A stretch of DNA of 33,326 bases from an uncultured Alphaproteobacteria bacterium (GCA_945957365.1 CAMFKI010000038.1:1-33326), one strand, 5' to 3'. Numbered from the stretch's first letter, positions 1 to 8,339 are shown. Translations and numbers: made by a program. The notes: generated by a model not told the origin, from the sequence alone.

Positions 1-3000
1 ACTCGCCGCAGTGGTTCAACACCGGCCTGCACTGGGCCTATGGCATCGATGGCCCGGGCCAGGGCCACTATTACGTCGACCCCGAAACCGGCCGCATGAC
101 CAAGTCGAAGTCGGCCTATGAGCATCCGCAGCCCCATGCCTGCTTCATCCAGTCGGTGGCCGACGACCTCGTCAACGAGGGCGGCATCATGGACCTCTGG
201 GTGCGCGAGGCGCGCCTGTTCAAGTACGGCTCCGGCACTGGCTCCAACTTCTCGGAGCTGCGCGGCGAGAACGAGAAGCTGTCGGGCGGCGGCAAGTCGT
301 CCGGCCTGATGAGCTTCCTCAAGATCGGCGACCGCGCGGCGGGCGCCATCAAGTCGGGCGGCACGACCAGGCGCGCGGCCAAGATGGTGATCGTCGACGT
401 CGACCATCCGGACGTCGAGGAGTTCGTGGACTGGAAGGTCCGCGAGGAACAGAAGGTGGCGGCCCTCGTCACCGGTTCGAAGACCGTGAAGAAGCACCTC
501 CAGGCGGTGATGAAGGCCTGCGTCAACTGTGACGGCCCCGATGGCGACTGCTACGAGATCGACAAGAACCCGGCGCTGAAACGCGCGGTGAAGGACGCCC
601 GCAAGGCGCTGGTGTCCGACAACTACATCAAGCGCGTCATCCAGTTCGCCAAGCAGGGCTATACCGAGATCGAGTTCGACACCTACGACACCGACTGGGA
701 CGGCGAAGCCTATCGCACCGTCTCCGGCCAGAACTCCAACAACTCGGTGCGCGTGACCGACGAGTTCCTCTTGGCCGTGGAACGCGACCTCGAGTGGCAG
801 CTGAAATCGCGCCTCACCGGCAAGGTGACGCGCTCCGTCAAGGCCGCCGCCCTGTGGGACAAGATCTCGTTCGCCGCCTGGGCCTCGGCCGATCCGGGCA
901 TCCAGTACCACACGACCATCAACGACTGGCACACCTGCCCGGCCTCGGGCCAGATCCGGGCGTCCAACCCGTGCTCGGAATACATGTTCCTCGACGACAC
1001 GGCCTGCAACCTCGCCTCGCTGAACCTGATCCAGTTCCGCGATCCGGTGACGGCGAAGTTCGACATCGCCTCCTTCGAGCATGCGGTGCGCCTGTGGACC
1101 ATGGTGCTCGAGATCTCGGTGATGATGGCGCAGTTCCCGTCGAAGGAGATCGCCCGGCTGTCCTACGAGTTCCGCACCCTGGGCCTCGGCTTCGCCAACA
1201 TCGGCGGCCTCCTCATGACCGCCGGCATTCCCTATGACAGCCACGAGGGCCGCGCCATCTGCGCTGCCATCTCGGCCATCATGACCGGCGTGTCCTATGC
1301 CACCTCCGCCGAGATGGCCAAGGAGCTCGGCCCCTTCAACGGCTTCGCCAGGAACCGCGAGCACATGCTGCGGGTGATGAAGAACCACCGCCGTGCCGCC
1401 TATGGCGCCGCCGTCGGCTATGAAGGCCTGCGCACCATTCCGGTCGCCCTCGACGAGGCCGACCTGAAGGACAAGGACCTTGCCGTCGCCGCCCGCCGCG
1501 CCTGGGACCTCGCGGTCTCGCTCGGCGAAGAGCATGGCTACCGCAACGCCCAGGCGACCGTCATCGCGCCCACCGGCACGATCGGCCTCGTCATGGATTG
1601 CGACACCACCGGCATCGAGCCCGACTTCGCGCTGGTGAAGTTCAAGAAGCTCGCTGGCGGCGGCTACTTCAAGATCATCAACCAGGCGGTGCCGGAAGCA
1701 CTGCGCACGCTGGGCTATGGCGCCGAGCAGATCGAGAAGATCATCGCCTATGCCGTGGGCCACGGCTCGCTCGCCGACGCGCCTGGCATCAACCACCAGG
1801 CGCTGAAGTCCAAGGGCTTCGGCGAGGAGCAGATCGCCAGGATCGAGGCCGGGCTGGCCTCCGCCTTCGACATCAAGTTCGTGTTCAACAAGTGGACGCT
1901 GGGCGAGGAGTTCTGCCGCGCCGTGCTGGGCCTGACGGACGAGAACCTGAACGACTTCGGCTTCGACATGCTGGCCCACCTCGGCTTTTCCAGGGCCGAC
2001 ATCGACAAAGCCAACATCCATGTCTGCGGCGCGATGACGCTCGAGGGCGCCCCGGCGCTCAAGGACGAGCACCTGCCGGTGTTCGACTGCGCCAACGCCT
2101 GCGGCCGCCTCGGCAAGCGCTACCTCTCGGTCGACAGCCACATCCGCATGATGGCGGCGAGCCAGCCCTTCATCTCGGGCGCCATCTCGAAGACCATCAA
2201 CATGCCGAACGACGCTACCGTCGAGGACTGCGCCAGCGCCTACATGCTGTCGTGGAAGCTGGCGCTGAAGGCCAACGCCCTCTACCGCGACGGCTCCAAG
2301 CTGTCCCAGCCGCTCTCCGCCCAGCTGATCTCGGATGACGACGAGGATGCCGACGACGTGGCCGAGGCGCTGATGACCAAGACGGTCGCGGCCCGCGTCG
2401 AGACGGTGGTCGAGAAGATCGTCGAGCGCGTGGTGGAGCGCGAGCGGTCGCGCCTCAAGCTGCCCAACCGCCGCAAGGGCTACACCCAGAAGTCGGTGGT
2501 GGGCGGCCACAAGGTCTATCTCCGCACCGGCGAATACGACGACGGCAAGCTGGGCGAGATCTTCATCGACATGCACAAGGAGGGCGCCGCCCTTCGCGCC
2601 ATGATGAACAACTTCGCCATCGCGGTGTCGGTGGGCCTGCAGTACGGCGTGCCGCTGGAAGAGTTCGTCGACGCCTTCACCTTCACCAAGTTCGAGCCCG
2701 CCGGCATGGTGCAGGGCAACGACTCGATCAAGAACGCCACCTCGATCCTCGACTACGTGTTCCGCGAACTGGCGGTGTCCTATCTCGGGCGCAGCGACCT
2801 CGCCCATGTCGAGCCCTCGGAGATGGGCTTCGACTCGCTGGGCAAGGGCGAAGGATCGGGCGATGCACCCCGCGTGCCCGCAGCGCGCGTGCTGTCCTCC
2901 GGTTTCGTGCGGAGGCCGAACCTCGCCACCTCCAACGTAGTGGTGATGTCGAGCTCGCAGCCCATGCCGGCCGCCGCCACTACCGCTGCGGTGACAGCGC

Positions 3001-3239
3001 GTGCTGACGGTGCGCTTGCGCTGGTCGATGCGCCGGCACAGGTGACGACGACCCGCCAGGAGCTCGCCGTCGCGGTCGAGGCAACGACCGCGTTGATCTC
3101 GGCGAACGACCGCCGCGCCGAAGCACGCATGAAGGGCTACGAGGGCGAGAGCTGCTCGGAGTGCGGCAACTTCACCATGGTGCGCAACGGCACCTGCCTG
3201 AAGTGCGACACCTGCGGCTCGACGAGCGGCTGCTCGTAA
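1..3239 (+). CDS. nrdJ: Adenosylcobalamin-dependent (class II) ribonucleotide reductase, 3' part
   Basis: The enzyme reduces ribonucleotides to deoxyribonucleotides using a radical made from adenosylcobalamin, so it needs no oxygen or separate radical subunit. The reading frame is open from base 3 (S-P-Q-W-F-N-T-G-L-H-W...) with no start, so the N-terminus lies upstream of the window; about 1078 residues are present, and relatives of roughly 1200 residues suggest that 120-150 are missing. Family landmarks seen are GSGTGSNFSELRG near bases 225-260, NPCSE with a catalytic-type Cys at base 972, the following CNLASLNL, and PTGTIG near 1569. A TSCPD-type domain (TGEYDDGKLGEIFI) starts near 2525. 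An Ala/Thr/Val-rich low-complexity linker (about 2870-3130) leads to a Cys-rich tail with CSEC, CLKC and a final GCS, which fits the shuttle/zinc-like tail of these enzymes. A strong hairpin terminator follows 24 bp after the stop. A B12 riboswitch, if any, would be outside the window. Confidence 0.96.
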   Translation, partial: SPQWFNTGLHWAYGIDGPGQGHYYVDPETGRMTKSKSAYEHPQPHACFIQSVADDLVNEGGIMDLWVREARLFKYGSGTGSNFSELRGENEKLSGGGKSSGLMSFLKIGDRAAGAIKSGGTTRRAAKMVIVDVDHPDVEEFVDWKVREEQKVAALVTGSKTVKKHLQAVMKACVNCDGPDGDCYEIDKNPALKRAVKDARKALVSDNYIKRVIQFAKQGYTEIEFDTYDTDWDGEAYRTVSGQNSNNSVRVTDEFLLAVERDLEWQLKSRLTGKVTRSVKAAALWDKISFAAWASADPGIQYHTTINDWHTCPASGQIRASNPCSEYMFLDDTACNLASLNLIQFRDPVTAKFDIASFEHAVRLWTMVLEISVMMAQFPSKEIARLSYEFRTLGLGFANIGGLLMTAGIPYDSHEGRAICAAISAIMTGVSYATSAEMAKELGPFNGFARNREHMLRVMKNHRRAAYGAAVGYEGLRTIPVALDEADLKDKDLAVAARRAWDLAVSLGEEHGYRNAQATVIAPTGTIGLVMDCDTTGIEPDFALVKFKKLAGGGYFKIINQAVPEALRTLGYGAEQIEKIIAYAVGHGSLADAPGINHQALKSKGFGEEQIARIEAGLASAFDIKFVFNKWTLGEEFCRAVLGLTDENLNDFGFDMLAHLGFSRADIDKANIHVCGAMTLEGAPALKDEHLPVFDCANACGRLGKRYLSVDSHIRMMAASQPFISGAISKTINMPNDATVEDCASAYMLSWKLALKANALYRDGSKLSQPLSAQLISDDDEDADDVAEALMTKTVAARVETVVEKIVERVVERERSRLKLPNRRKGYTQKSVVGGHKVYLRTGEYDDGKLGEIFIDMHKEGAALRAMMNNFAIAVSVGLQYGVPLEEFVDAFTFTKFEPAGMVQGNDSIKNATSILDYVFRELAVSYLGRSDLAHVEPSEMGFDSLGKGEGSGDAPRVPAARVLSSGFVRRPNLATSNVVVMSSSQPMPAAATTAAVTARADGALALVDAPAQVTTTRQELAVAVEATTALISANDRRAEARMKGYEGESCSECGNFTMVRNGTCLKCDTCGSTSGCS

Positions 3240-3263
3240 GCCGAAGTCGAACTGCCATGACGC

Positions 3264-3300
3264 GGGAGAGGCCGGACAGGTTCCGGCCTCTCCCTTTTTT
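3264..3300 (+). terminator. Intrinsic terminator of nrdJ
   Basis: A perfect 13-bp stem (GGGAGAGGCCGGA paired with TCCGGCCTCTCCC) with a 5-nt loop (CAGGT) is followed at once by six T residues. It starts 24 bp after the nrdJ stop codon. This is a textbook Rho-independent terminator. Confidence 0.93.
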
Positions 3301-3795
3301 GCGTCATGAGATGAGTGCCCGAGACCCGCGCGCCGTGCCCGCGATCATCGCTCATCGGCATCGCCGGACGTCCTCAGAGGCCGCAAAAAGCCCTGCGAAT
3401 GGCCATCGAAACCCCTGCCCGCGAAAATTTATCCACACTTTCCTGGCCGCCCGATGCTCGCCGTCTTGACACGCGCAATGCGCTGAAGCAGGCGCGGAAA
3501 GGCATGTTTATCCGTTCACTGACGAGTTCGAAATGGCCCGGTTTCATTGGAGTTTTTCGATGAATCGCGGGGTTCGTCCGTGCACGAACGGATTTGCCGA
3601 TTTCCCAAGCGTTTACCGATTGTTAGAAAGAATCCGGGAGCATACAAGATGTTGTTCGGCATATTGCCGAATCACACAAGCGGGTGCAGAAAACACAACG
3701 ATGACTGGTCAAGCTCGTATCCAACATGCCAGCTTGCCCGTCTATGTGAGGCTTACCTGCGTTGTGGGGCACTAACAACTCTAGGAGAGACAGCA
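3301..3795. other. Non-coding stretch upstream of the histone-like gene
   Basis: About 500 bp hold no convincing gene. Short open frames exist but lack homology-like features and codon bias. The stretch looks less GC-rich than the coding DNA around it, as expected for a regulatory region. Visible elements are a perfect DnaA-box match TTATCCACA at 3429-3437, a GTTCGT/ACGAAC inverted repeat at 3572-3589, and a perfect palindrome TTCGGCA-TAT-TGCCGAA at 3655-3671. No clear -35/-10 pair could be fixed; TTGACA at 3466-3471 has no good -10 partner. It may contain the promoter of the gene at 3796, or an undetected small RNA. Confidence 0.5.
3655..3671. promoter_or_regulatory. Perfect palindrome, candidate operator
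   Basis: TTCGGCA-TAT-TGCCGAA has 7-bp perfect arms and a 3-nt centre. It lies about 125 bp before the ATG of the histone-like gene and is not followed by a T-run, so a terminator is unlikely. The size and symmetry fit a dimeric repressor site. The regulator is unknown and function is inference. Confidence 0.35.
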
Positions 3796-3927
3796 ATGGC
3801 TGCGAAGAAAGCTGCGAAGAAGCCTGCCAAGAAGGCCGCCAAGAAGGCCGCCAAGAAGCCGGCTGCCAAGAAGGCCGCTAAGAAGCCGGCCGCCAAGAAG
3901 GCTGCCAAGAAGGCCGCGAAGAAGTAA
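3796..3927 (+). CDS. Histone H1-like Lys/Ala/Pro-rich small basic protein (43 aa)
   Basis: The predicted product is 43 residues made only of Met, Ala, Lys and Pro, in repeats of AAKK and KKPAAKK. It resembles the C-terminal tail of eukaryotic histone H1 and bacterial H1-like proteins (AlgP/HctB type), which bind DNA nonspecifically through positive charge. The start at 3796 is supported by AGGAGA at 3783-3788; a longer frame from 3547 has no comparable signal and includes unrelated sequence. The gene is followed by a hairpin (3949-3977), so it looks monocistronic. The repeats are visible in the DNA as near-tandem GCC/AAG units, which makes the length likely to vary between strains. A role in nucleoid packing is family-based inference. 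Expression has to be shown, but RBS plus terminator argue for a real gene. Confidence 0.8.
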   Translation: MAAKKAAKKPAKKAAKKAAKKPAAKKAAKKPAAKKAAKKAAKK

Positions 3928-3948
3928 TCCTTCGAGACTTCAGGACTG

Positions 3949-3985
3949 GACCCCGGACGGCGCAAGCCTCCGGGGTCAGTTCTTT
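3949..3985 (+). terminator. Terminator of the histone-like gene
   Basis: GACCCCGGA (3949-3957) pairs with TCCGGGGTC (3969-3977), with an 11-nt loop and TTCTTTT just after it. It lies 22 bp after the stop at 3927. The U-tract is interrupted, so efficiency is uncertain. Confidence 0.7.
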
Positions 3986-4008
3986 TCTGGGGCGCCCGAT
4001 GCCCCGGA

Positions 4009-4042
4009 CGAAAAGGGCCGCAGCACGCTGCGGCCCTTCGTC
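4009..4042 (-). terminator. Terminator of L,D-transpeptidase 1
   Basis: AAGGGCCGCAG (4013-4023) and CTGCGGCCCTT (4028-4038) form an 11-bp stem with loop CACG. On the minus strand the stem is followed by TTTT. It lies 20 bp beyond the minus-strand stop at 4058, so it fits the transpeptidase gene. Confidence 0.8.
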
Positions 4043-4057
4043 ATCATGGTGTCGCCC

Positions 4058-4891
4058 TTACTGGAAGACGTAGACCCGGGCGCCGATCTTGACCTTGTCA
4101 TAGAGCTCGATCACGTCGGCATTCATCATGCGGATGCAGCCCGACGACGCGGCGGTGCCGATCGAGCCCGGCGCATTGGTGCCGTGGATGCGGTAGAGCT
4201 TGCCGCCGATGTACATGGCGCGCGCGCCGAGCGGGTTCTCGGGGCCGCCTGCCATCTCGGGCGGCAGCATGTGGCCCTTGGCGGCCTCGCGCTTGATCAT
4301 CTCCGCGGGCGGACGCCAGGTCGGCCATTCCGCCTTGCTGACGATGGTCGAGGTGCCCGACCACTGGAAGCCTTCGCGGCCGACGCCCACGCTGTAGCGC
4401 CGCGCCTGGCCTGGGCCCGTGACGAAATAGAGGGCGCGTTCGGGCGTCGACACGATGATCGATCCCACCGCATATTTCGACGCCTGCGGCCAGGTGATGT
4501 CCTTGCCGGTGGTCTCGTCCATGGGTGCAAACGAAGTCGAGGCATTCTGAACGCCGGACTTCGGCTTCGCGCCGAACAGGCACTTGAAGAAGCCCTCGCA
4601 GGCCCAGCCCGGCTGGTTCTGCGCCTTGCGGGCCTCGGCGACCCGGGCGGCGTCCGCCGCGGCCTTGGCATCCGCCTGCTTCTTGGCCTGGGCCGCCTGC
4701 TTCGCCTCGGCCGCCTTCTTGGCGTCGGCTGCCTTCCTGGCGTCGGCGGCGGCCTGCTGCTTCTTCTTCAGCAGGATCTGCTGTTGCTGTTCGGCCGTCG
4801 GAGTGGCAGTTGGTGGTGCAGCCGGTGTGGCGGCCACGGCCGGCCCGGCCACGGCGACCGCCAGAACGAGGGCCATGAGAATCTTGCGCAT
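4058..4891 (-). CDS. L,D-transpeptidase, YkuD family (1), with Lys/Ala-rich helical spacer
   Basis: This periplasmic enzyme of the YkuD fold makes 3-3 peptidoglycan cross-links or attaches proteins to the wall through a catalytic cysteine. The 277-residue product has a Sec signal peptide (MRKILMALVLAVAVAG, cleavage near A21). An Ala/Lys/Gln-rich segment at about residues 34-92 is predicted to be a long charged helix or coiled coil. The YkuD domain runs from about 135 to the end, with H236, S250, C252 and R254 in the HGTN...SSGCIR signature. The start at 4891 was chosen because it begins the signal peptide; an upstream in-frame start at 4954 would add an Arg-rich tail without a signal. It is monocistronic, with a terminator at 4009-4042, and divergent from the gene at 5027. 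It is close to the third YkuD protein of the window (25187-25798), sharing the MAGGP.NPLGARA block. Substrate specificity cannot be read from sequence. Confidence 0.92.
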   Translation of the reverse strand: MRKILMALVLAVAVAGPAVAATPAAPPTATPTAEQQQQILLKKKQQAAADARKAADAKKAAEAKQAAQAKKQADAKAAADAARVAEARKAQNQPGWACEGFFKCLFGAKPKSGVQNASTSFAPMDETTGKDITWPQASKYAVGSIIVSTPERALYFVTGPGQARRYSVGVGREGFQWSGTSTIVSKAEWPTWRPPAEMIKREAAKGHMLPPEMAGGPENPLGARAMYIGGKLYRIHGTNAPGSIGTAASSGCIRMMNADVIELYDKVKIGARVYVFQ

Positions 4892-5026
4892 CGTGTCTTC
4901 CCATCCTTTTCGCGCCCATGAACCACGGTCACGGCGGCGACGCAAGCCCGCCATAATCTCGTTGCGTTCATGGGGTGTTCACACATTTTCGGCCATGACG
5001 GCCACGCCATCTGCCTAGGAGACGAC

Positions 5027-6235
5027 ATGACCCTGTTCCACAAGATGTTTGCGGTTGCCTGCCTGTCATCGGCGGCACTCGTGCCCGGCCTCGCCCATGC
5101 CGAGGACGCACCCCCGGCCATCAAGGCGTTCCTGGACAATCTCCAGCGGCAGACCTCGACCAAGGCGGCCTTTGACAGCCTCAAGACCGATGCCAGCGGC
5201 AACGTCACGCTCACCAACCTGACCCTGACCAAGGAGGCCGCGGGCGACGCGCCGGGGCTCACCGTCAAGACCGCCGAGGTCGACTTCACCGGCATCGCCG
5301 CCAAGGGCGATGCGCTCTGGCAGATCGGCAAGACCAGTTTCACCAACACCTCGGTTCAGATGACCGGCAAGGACGCCTCGCTGTCCGCCACCATCCCCGC
5401 CGCCTCGGCCGAAGGCTGGTACGTGCGCGCCGTTCCGGCGGCGCCCACGCCGAAGGACGAGCTGCTCTCCACCCTCACCTTCGCCAGCAAGATGACCAGC
5501 GGCCCGATCACCATCACCTCGGGCGGCCAGACCGTGGGCATCGACGGCATCGACACGACGTGGAACGGCGATCCTGCCACGGGTGCCGGCAAGTTCACCC
5601 TGAAGGTCAGCAACGTGGCCATCCCCGCCACCACCCTGGCGCTGCTCGACACGGCCAACATGTGGAAGCAGCTCGGCTACAATGGCCTCAATCTCGACAT
5701 CGCGACCGACGGCGACCTCACCGCCAACGGCGACACGCTCGGCTACGCCTTCAACCTCTCGGTCTCCGGGCGCAACATCGGCGCGGTCAGCCTGTCGGCC
5801 GCGGTCGACAACCTGCCCGTCGCCGCCTATGCGCAGATGCTGAAGGACCAGATGGCCGGCAAGGGCATCGACTTCGCCGGCATGTCGCCGCAGCTGCAGG
5901 GCGTCGAGATCAAGGGCGGATCCGTCCGTTTCGACGACGCCTCGATCACCAAGAAGATGCTGCCGCTGGTGGCCGCCATGCAGGGCATGGACGAGAAGGT
6001 GCTGATGGCCTCGATCCCGCCCACCGTGCAGCTCACCCTCGTGCAGCTGCAGAACGAGGCGCTCACCAAGCAGGCGGTGGACGCGGTGACGCGGTTCCTC
6101 GCCGATCCGAAGAGCCTGATGGTGGCGATCAAGCCGGCCGCCCCCGTGAAGGTCTCGGACTTCAGCGCCATGGATCCGGCCAAGCCCGGAGAGGCCGTCA
6201 ACAAGCTGGGCGTCAGCGTCACGGCCAACGAGTGA
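5027..6235 (+). CDS. Secreted protein of unknown function (402 aa)
   Basis: I do not recognise this family. The product begins with a clear Sec signal peptide (MTLFHKMFAVACLSSAALVP, cleavage after AHA at about residue 25) and has no later membrane segment, so it is probably periplasmic or secreted. The body is rich in Thr, Ser, Gly, Asp and Ala, with alternating beta-like stretches (for example NVTLTNLTLTKE, GPITITSGGQTVGI). This suggests repeated beta structure, loosely like AsmA/DUF945-type periplasmic proteins, but that is only an impression. Two cysteines are not visible as a disulfide pair. The start at 5027 is backed by AGGAG at 5017-5021; an in-frame start at 4970 gives no signal peptide. 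It is divergent from L,D-transpeptidase 1 with a 135-bp gap that should hold both promoters. It is followed by a pair of REP-like hairpins (6267-6345). Confidence 0.85.
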   Translation: MTLFHKMFAVACLSSAALVPGLAHAEDAPPAIKAFLDNLQRQTSTKAAFDSLKTDASGNVTLTNLTLTKEAAGDAPGLTVKTAEVDFTGIAAKGDALWQIGKTSFTNTSVQMTGKDASLSATIPAASAEGWYVRAVPAAPTPKDELLSTLTFASKMTSGPITITSGGQTVGIDGIDTTWNGDPATGAGKFTLKVSNVAIPATTLALLDTANMWKQLGYNGLNLDIATDGDLTANGDTLGYAFNLSVSGRNIGAVSLSAAVDNLPVAAYAQMLKDQMAGKGIDFAGMSPQLQGVEIKGGSVRFDDASITKKMLPLVAAMQGMDEKVLMASIPPTVQLTLVQLQNEALTKQAVDAVTRFLADPKSLMVAIKPAAPVKVSDFSAMDPAKPGEAVNKLGVSVTANE

Positions 6236-6266
6236 GCGGCCTCATCTCCACGCACGCCCACTGACA

Positions 6267-6345
6267 TCACCATGGCCGGGCTCGTCCCGGCCATCCCTTT
6301 TGGGGCCATGGCAAAAGATGCCCCGGTCGAGCCGGGGCAAGGTGA
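6267..6345. repeat. Inverted pair of REP-like hairpins (variant D then variant B)
   Basis: The left monomer (6267-6296) reads TCACCAT, stem GGCCGGG, loop CTCGT, stem CCCGGCC, then ATCC. The right monomer (6317-6345) is in the opposite orientation: GAT, stem GCCCCGG, loop TCGAG, stem CCGGGGC, then AAGGTGA. The outer ends TCACC/GGTGA and the inner ends ATCC/GAT match each other, so both belong to the same family as the elements at 32606-33326, with different stems. The left hairpin, followed by CTTTT, could also terminate transcription of the gene ending at 6235. Confidence 0.85.
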
Positions 6346-6370
6346 AGTCCAAGGGTCAGGTCCCAACAAA

Positions 6371-6400
6371 ACGAAAAACGCCCGGGTCATGCCCGGGCGT
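6371..6400 (-). terminator. Intrinsic terminator of aspS
   Basis: ACGCCCGGG (6378-6386) pairs with CCCGGGCGT (6392-6400) around a 5-nt loop. On the minus strand the stem is followed by a T-run (TTTTTCG). It lies 23 bp after the aspS stop. Confidence 0.9.
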
Positions 6401-6422
6401 CGTCGTTTCAATGGCCGGGCGG

Positions 6423-8201
6423 TCACGCCTCCGGCAGATTCAGCCGGATGTGCAGTTCGCGCAGCTGCTTCGGTGTCACCTCCGACGGCGCACCCATCAG
6501 CAGGTCTTCCGCCTGCTGGTTCATCGGGAACAGCACGACCTCGCGGATGTTCGGCTCGTTGCAGAGCAGCATGACGATGCGGTCGACGCCCGGCGCGATG
6601 CCGCCGTGTGGCGGTGCGCCATACTGGAAGGCGCGGTACATGCCACCGAACTTCTCGAGCAGCACCGATTCCGGGTAGCCCGCGATCTCGAAGGCCTTCT
6701 TCATCACCTCGGGGCGATGGTTGCGGATGGCGCCGGAGGACAGTTCCACGCCGTTGCAGACGATGTCGTACTGGTAGGCGAGGATGTCGAGCGGGTCCAT
6801 CTTCTCCAGCGCCTCGAGGCCGCCCTGCGGCATGGAGAAGGGGTTGTGCGAGAAGTCGACCTTCTTCTCCTCCTCGTTCCATTCATACATCGGGAAGTCG
6901 ACGATCCAGCAGAACTCGAAGCGGTCCTTGGCGGTGAGGTTCAGTTCCTCGCCCACCTTGTTGCGGGCGTCGCCGGCGAACTTGTAGAACTTCTCCGGGC
7001 GTCCGGCCACGAAGAAGCAGGCATCGCCCACGCCAAGGCCCAGCTGGTTGCGGATCGCATCGGTGCGCTCCGGACCGATGTTCTTGGCGATGGGGCCCGC
7101 GCCCCCCTCCTCACCCTCGCGCCAGAAGACGTAACCGAGGCCCGGCTGGCCTTGCTGCTGGGCGTAGGAGTTCATGCGGTCGCAGAAGGCGCGGCTGCCG
7201 CCCTTCGGTGCAGGGATCGCCCAGACCTCGACCTTGGGGTCGGCCGCGATCATGCCGGCGAAAACCTTGAAGCCCGACTCCTTGAAGTGCTCGGTGACGG
7301 CCTGCATCTTGATCGGGTTCCTGAGGTCCGGCTTGTCCGAGCCATACCAGCGGATCGAGTCACGATAGGCGATGTGCGGGAACTTCTGGGTGACGGGAAG
7401 CCCGCCGCCGAATTCCTCGAACACGCCGCGCAGGACCGGCTCCACCGCGTTGAACACGTCTTCCTGGGTGACGAAGCTCATCTCGATGTCGAGCTGGTAG
7501 AACTCGCCGGGCGAACGGTCGGCGCGCGCATCCTCGTCGCGGAAGCAGGCGGCGATCTGGAAGTAGCGGTCGAAGCCCGACATCATGATCAGCTGCTTGA
7601 ACTGCTGCGGCGCCTGCGGCAGCGCATAGAACTTGCCGGGGTGGATGCGCGACGGCACGAGGAAGTCGCGCGCACCCTCAGGGCTGGACGCGGTGAGGAT
7701 CGGCGTCTGGAACTCGAAGAAGCCCTGGTCCACCATGCGGCGGCGCAGCGAGTTGATGATCTGGCCGCGCTTCATGATGTTCTTGTGGATGCGCTCGCGG
7801 CGGAGGTCGAGGAAGCGATACTTGAGGCGGATGTCTTCCGGATATTCGGTGTCGCCGAACACCGGGAGCGGCAGTTCCGCCGCCTGGGCCAGCACCTCGA
7901 TCGAGGTGGCGAAGACCTCGATCAGGCCGGTGGGGAGCTCGGTGTTCTCGGTGCCGGGCGGGCGCGGGCGCACCTTGCCGTCGACGCGGATCACCCACTC
8001 GGATCGTACCTTCTCGGCGGTCTTGAAGGCCGGCGAATCCGGGTCGGCCACCACCTGGGTCATGCCATAATGGTCGCGCACATCGATGAACAGCACGCCG
8101 CCATGGTCACGGACGCGGTGGACCCAGCCGGAAATCCGGATGTCCTGTCCGGCGTTTTCGGGGCGGAGCTGGCCACAGGTGTGGCTGCGGTAGGCGTGCA
8201 T
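6423..8201 (-). CDS. aspS: Aspartyl-tRNA synthetase
   Basis: The enzyme charges tRNA-Asp with aspartate in the cytoplasm. The 592-residue product has the bacterial-type order. First comes an N-terminal OB-fold anticodon-binding domain (ISGWVHRVRDHGGVLFIDVRD). A class II catalytic core follows with motif 2 (CFRDEDARADRSPGEFYQLD). A GAD-type insertion lies in the middle, and motif 3 (GIAPGVDRIVMLL) is near the C-terminus. The length is normal for bacterial AspRS. The start MHAYRSHTCGQ at 8201 has GAGGA upstream; the open frame continues far upstream without meaning, as is common in GC-rich DNA. Many alphaproteobacterial AspRS enzymes also charge tRNA-Asn and work with GatCAB; whether this one does cannot be decided here. 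It stands alone, divergent from the DUF1615 gene, with a strong terminator at 6371-6400. Confidence 0.97.
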   Translation of the reverse strand: MHAYRSHTCGQLRPENAGQDIRISGWVHRVRDHGGVLFIDVRDHYGMTQVVADPDSPAFKTAEKVRSEWVIRVDGKVRPRPPGTENTELPTGLIEVFATSIEVLAQAAELPLPVFGDTEYPEDIRLKYRFLDLRRERIHKNIMKRGQIINSLRRRMVDQGFFEFQTPILTASSPEGARDFLVPSRIHPGKFYALPQAPQQFKQLIMMSGFDRYFQIAACFRDEDARADRSPGEFYQLDIEMSFVTQEDVFNAVEPVLRGVFEEFGGGLPVTQKFPHIAYRDSIRWYGSDKPDLRNPIKMQAVTEHFKESGFKVFAGMIAADPKVEVWAIPAPKGGSRAFCDRMNSYAQQQGQPGLGYVFWREGEEGGAGPIAKNIGPERTDAIRNQLGLGVGDACFFVAGRPEKFYKFAGDARNKVGEELNLTAKDRFEFCWIVDFPMYEWNEEEKKVDFSHNPFSMPQGGLEALEKMDPLDILAYQYDIVCNGVELSSGAIRNHRPEVMKKAFEIAGYPESVLLEKFGGMYRAFQYGAPPHGGIAPGVDRIVMLLCNEPNIREVVLFPMNQQAEDLLMGAPSEVTPKQLRELHIRLNLPEA

Positions 8202-8339
8202 TGAGTCCTCACGAGAAATCGGGTTTCGGGGCGCTAGAGCGCATGGAGGGGCCGTTTTGTCAAGGAATGGCTGCCCGCCAAACCGCCGCAAAGCCGCCGC
8301 GCTGGAAACACTGCCGTGGTTTAGGCGTTTTTCCCTGAC

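Noticed and set aside
3429..3437. Origin of replication around the DnaA box.
   Set aside because: Only one perfect box is present, with no cluster, no AT-rich unwinding tract, and no dnaA or hemE-type neighbours.
3466..3500. Sigma-70 promoter starting with TTGACA.
   Set aside because: No reasonable -10 box lies 16-18 bp downstream.
6267..6296. Left hairpin as a simple terminator only.
   Set aside because: Its flanks match the REP-like family at the right end, so it is better called a repeat; it may still terminate transcription.
6300..8204. Long plus-strand open frame opposite aspS.
   Set aside because: It mirrors aspS in a GC-rich genome, where stop codons are rare in several frames; it has no start signal and no recognisable domain.
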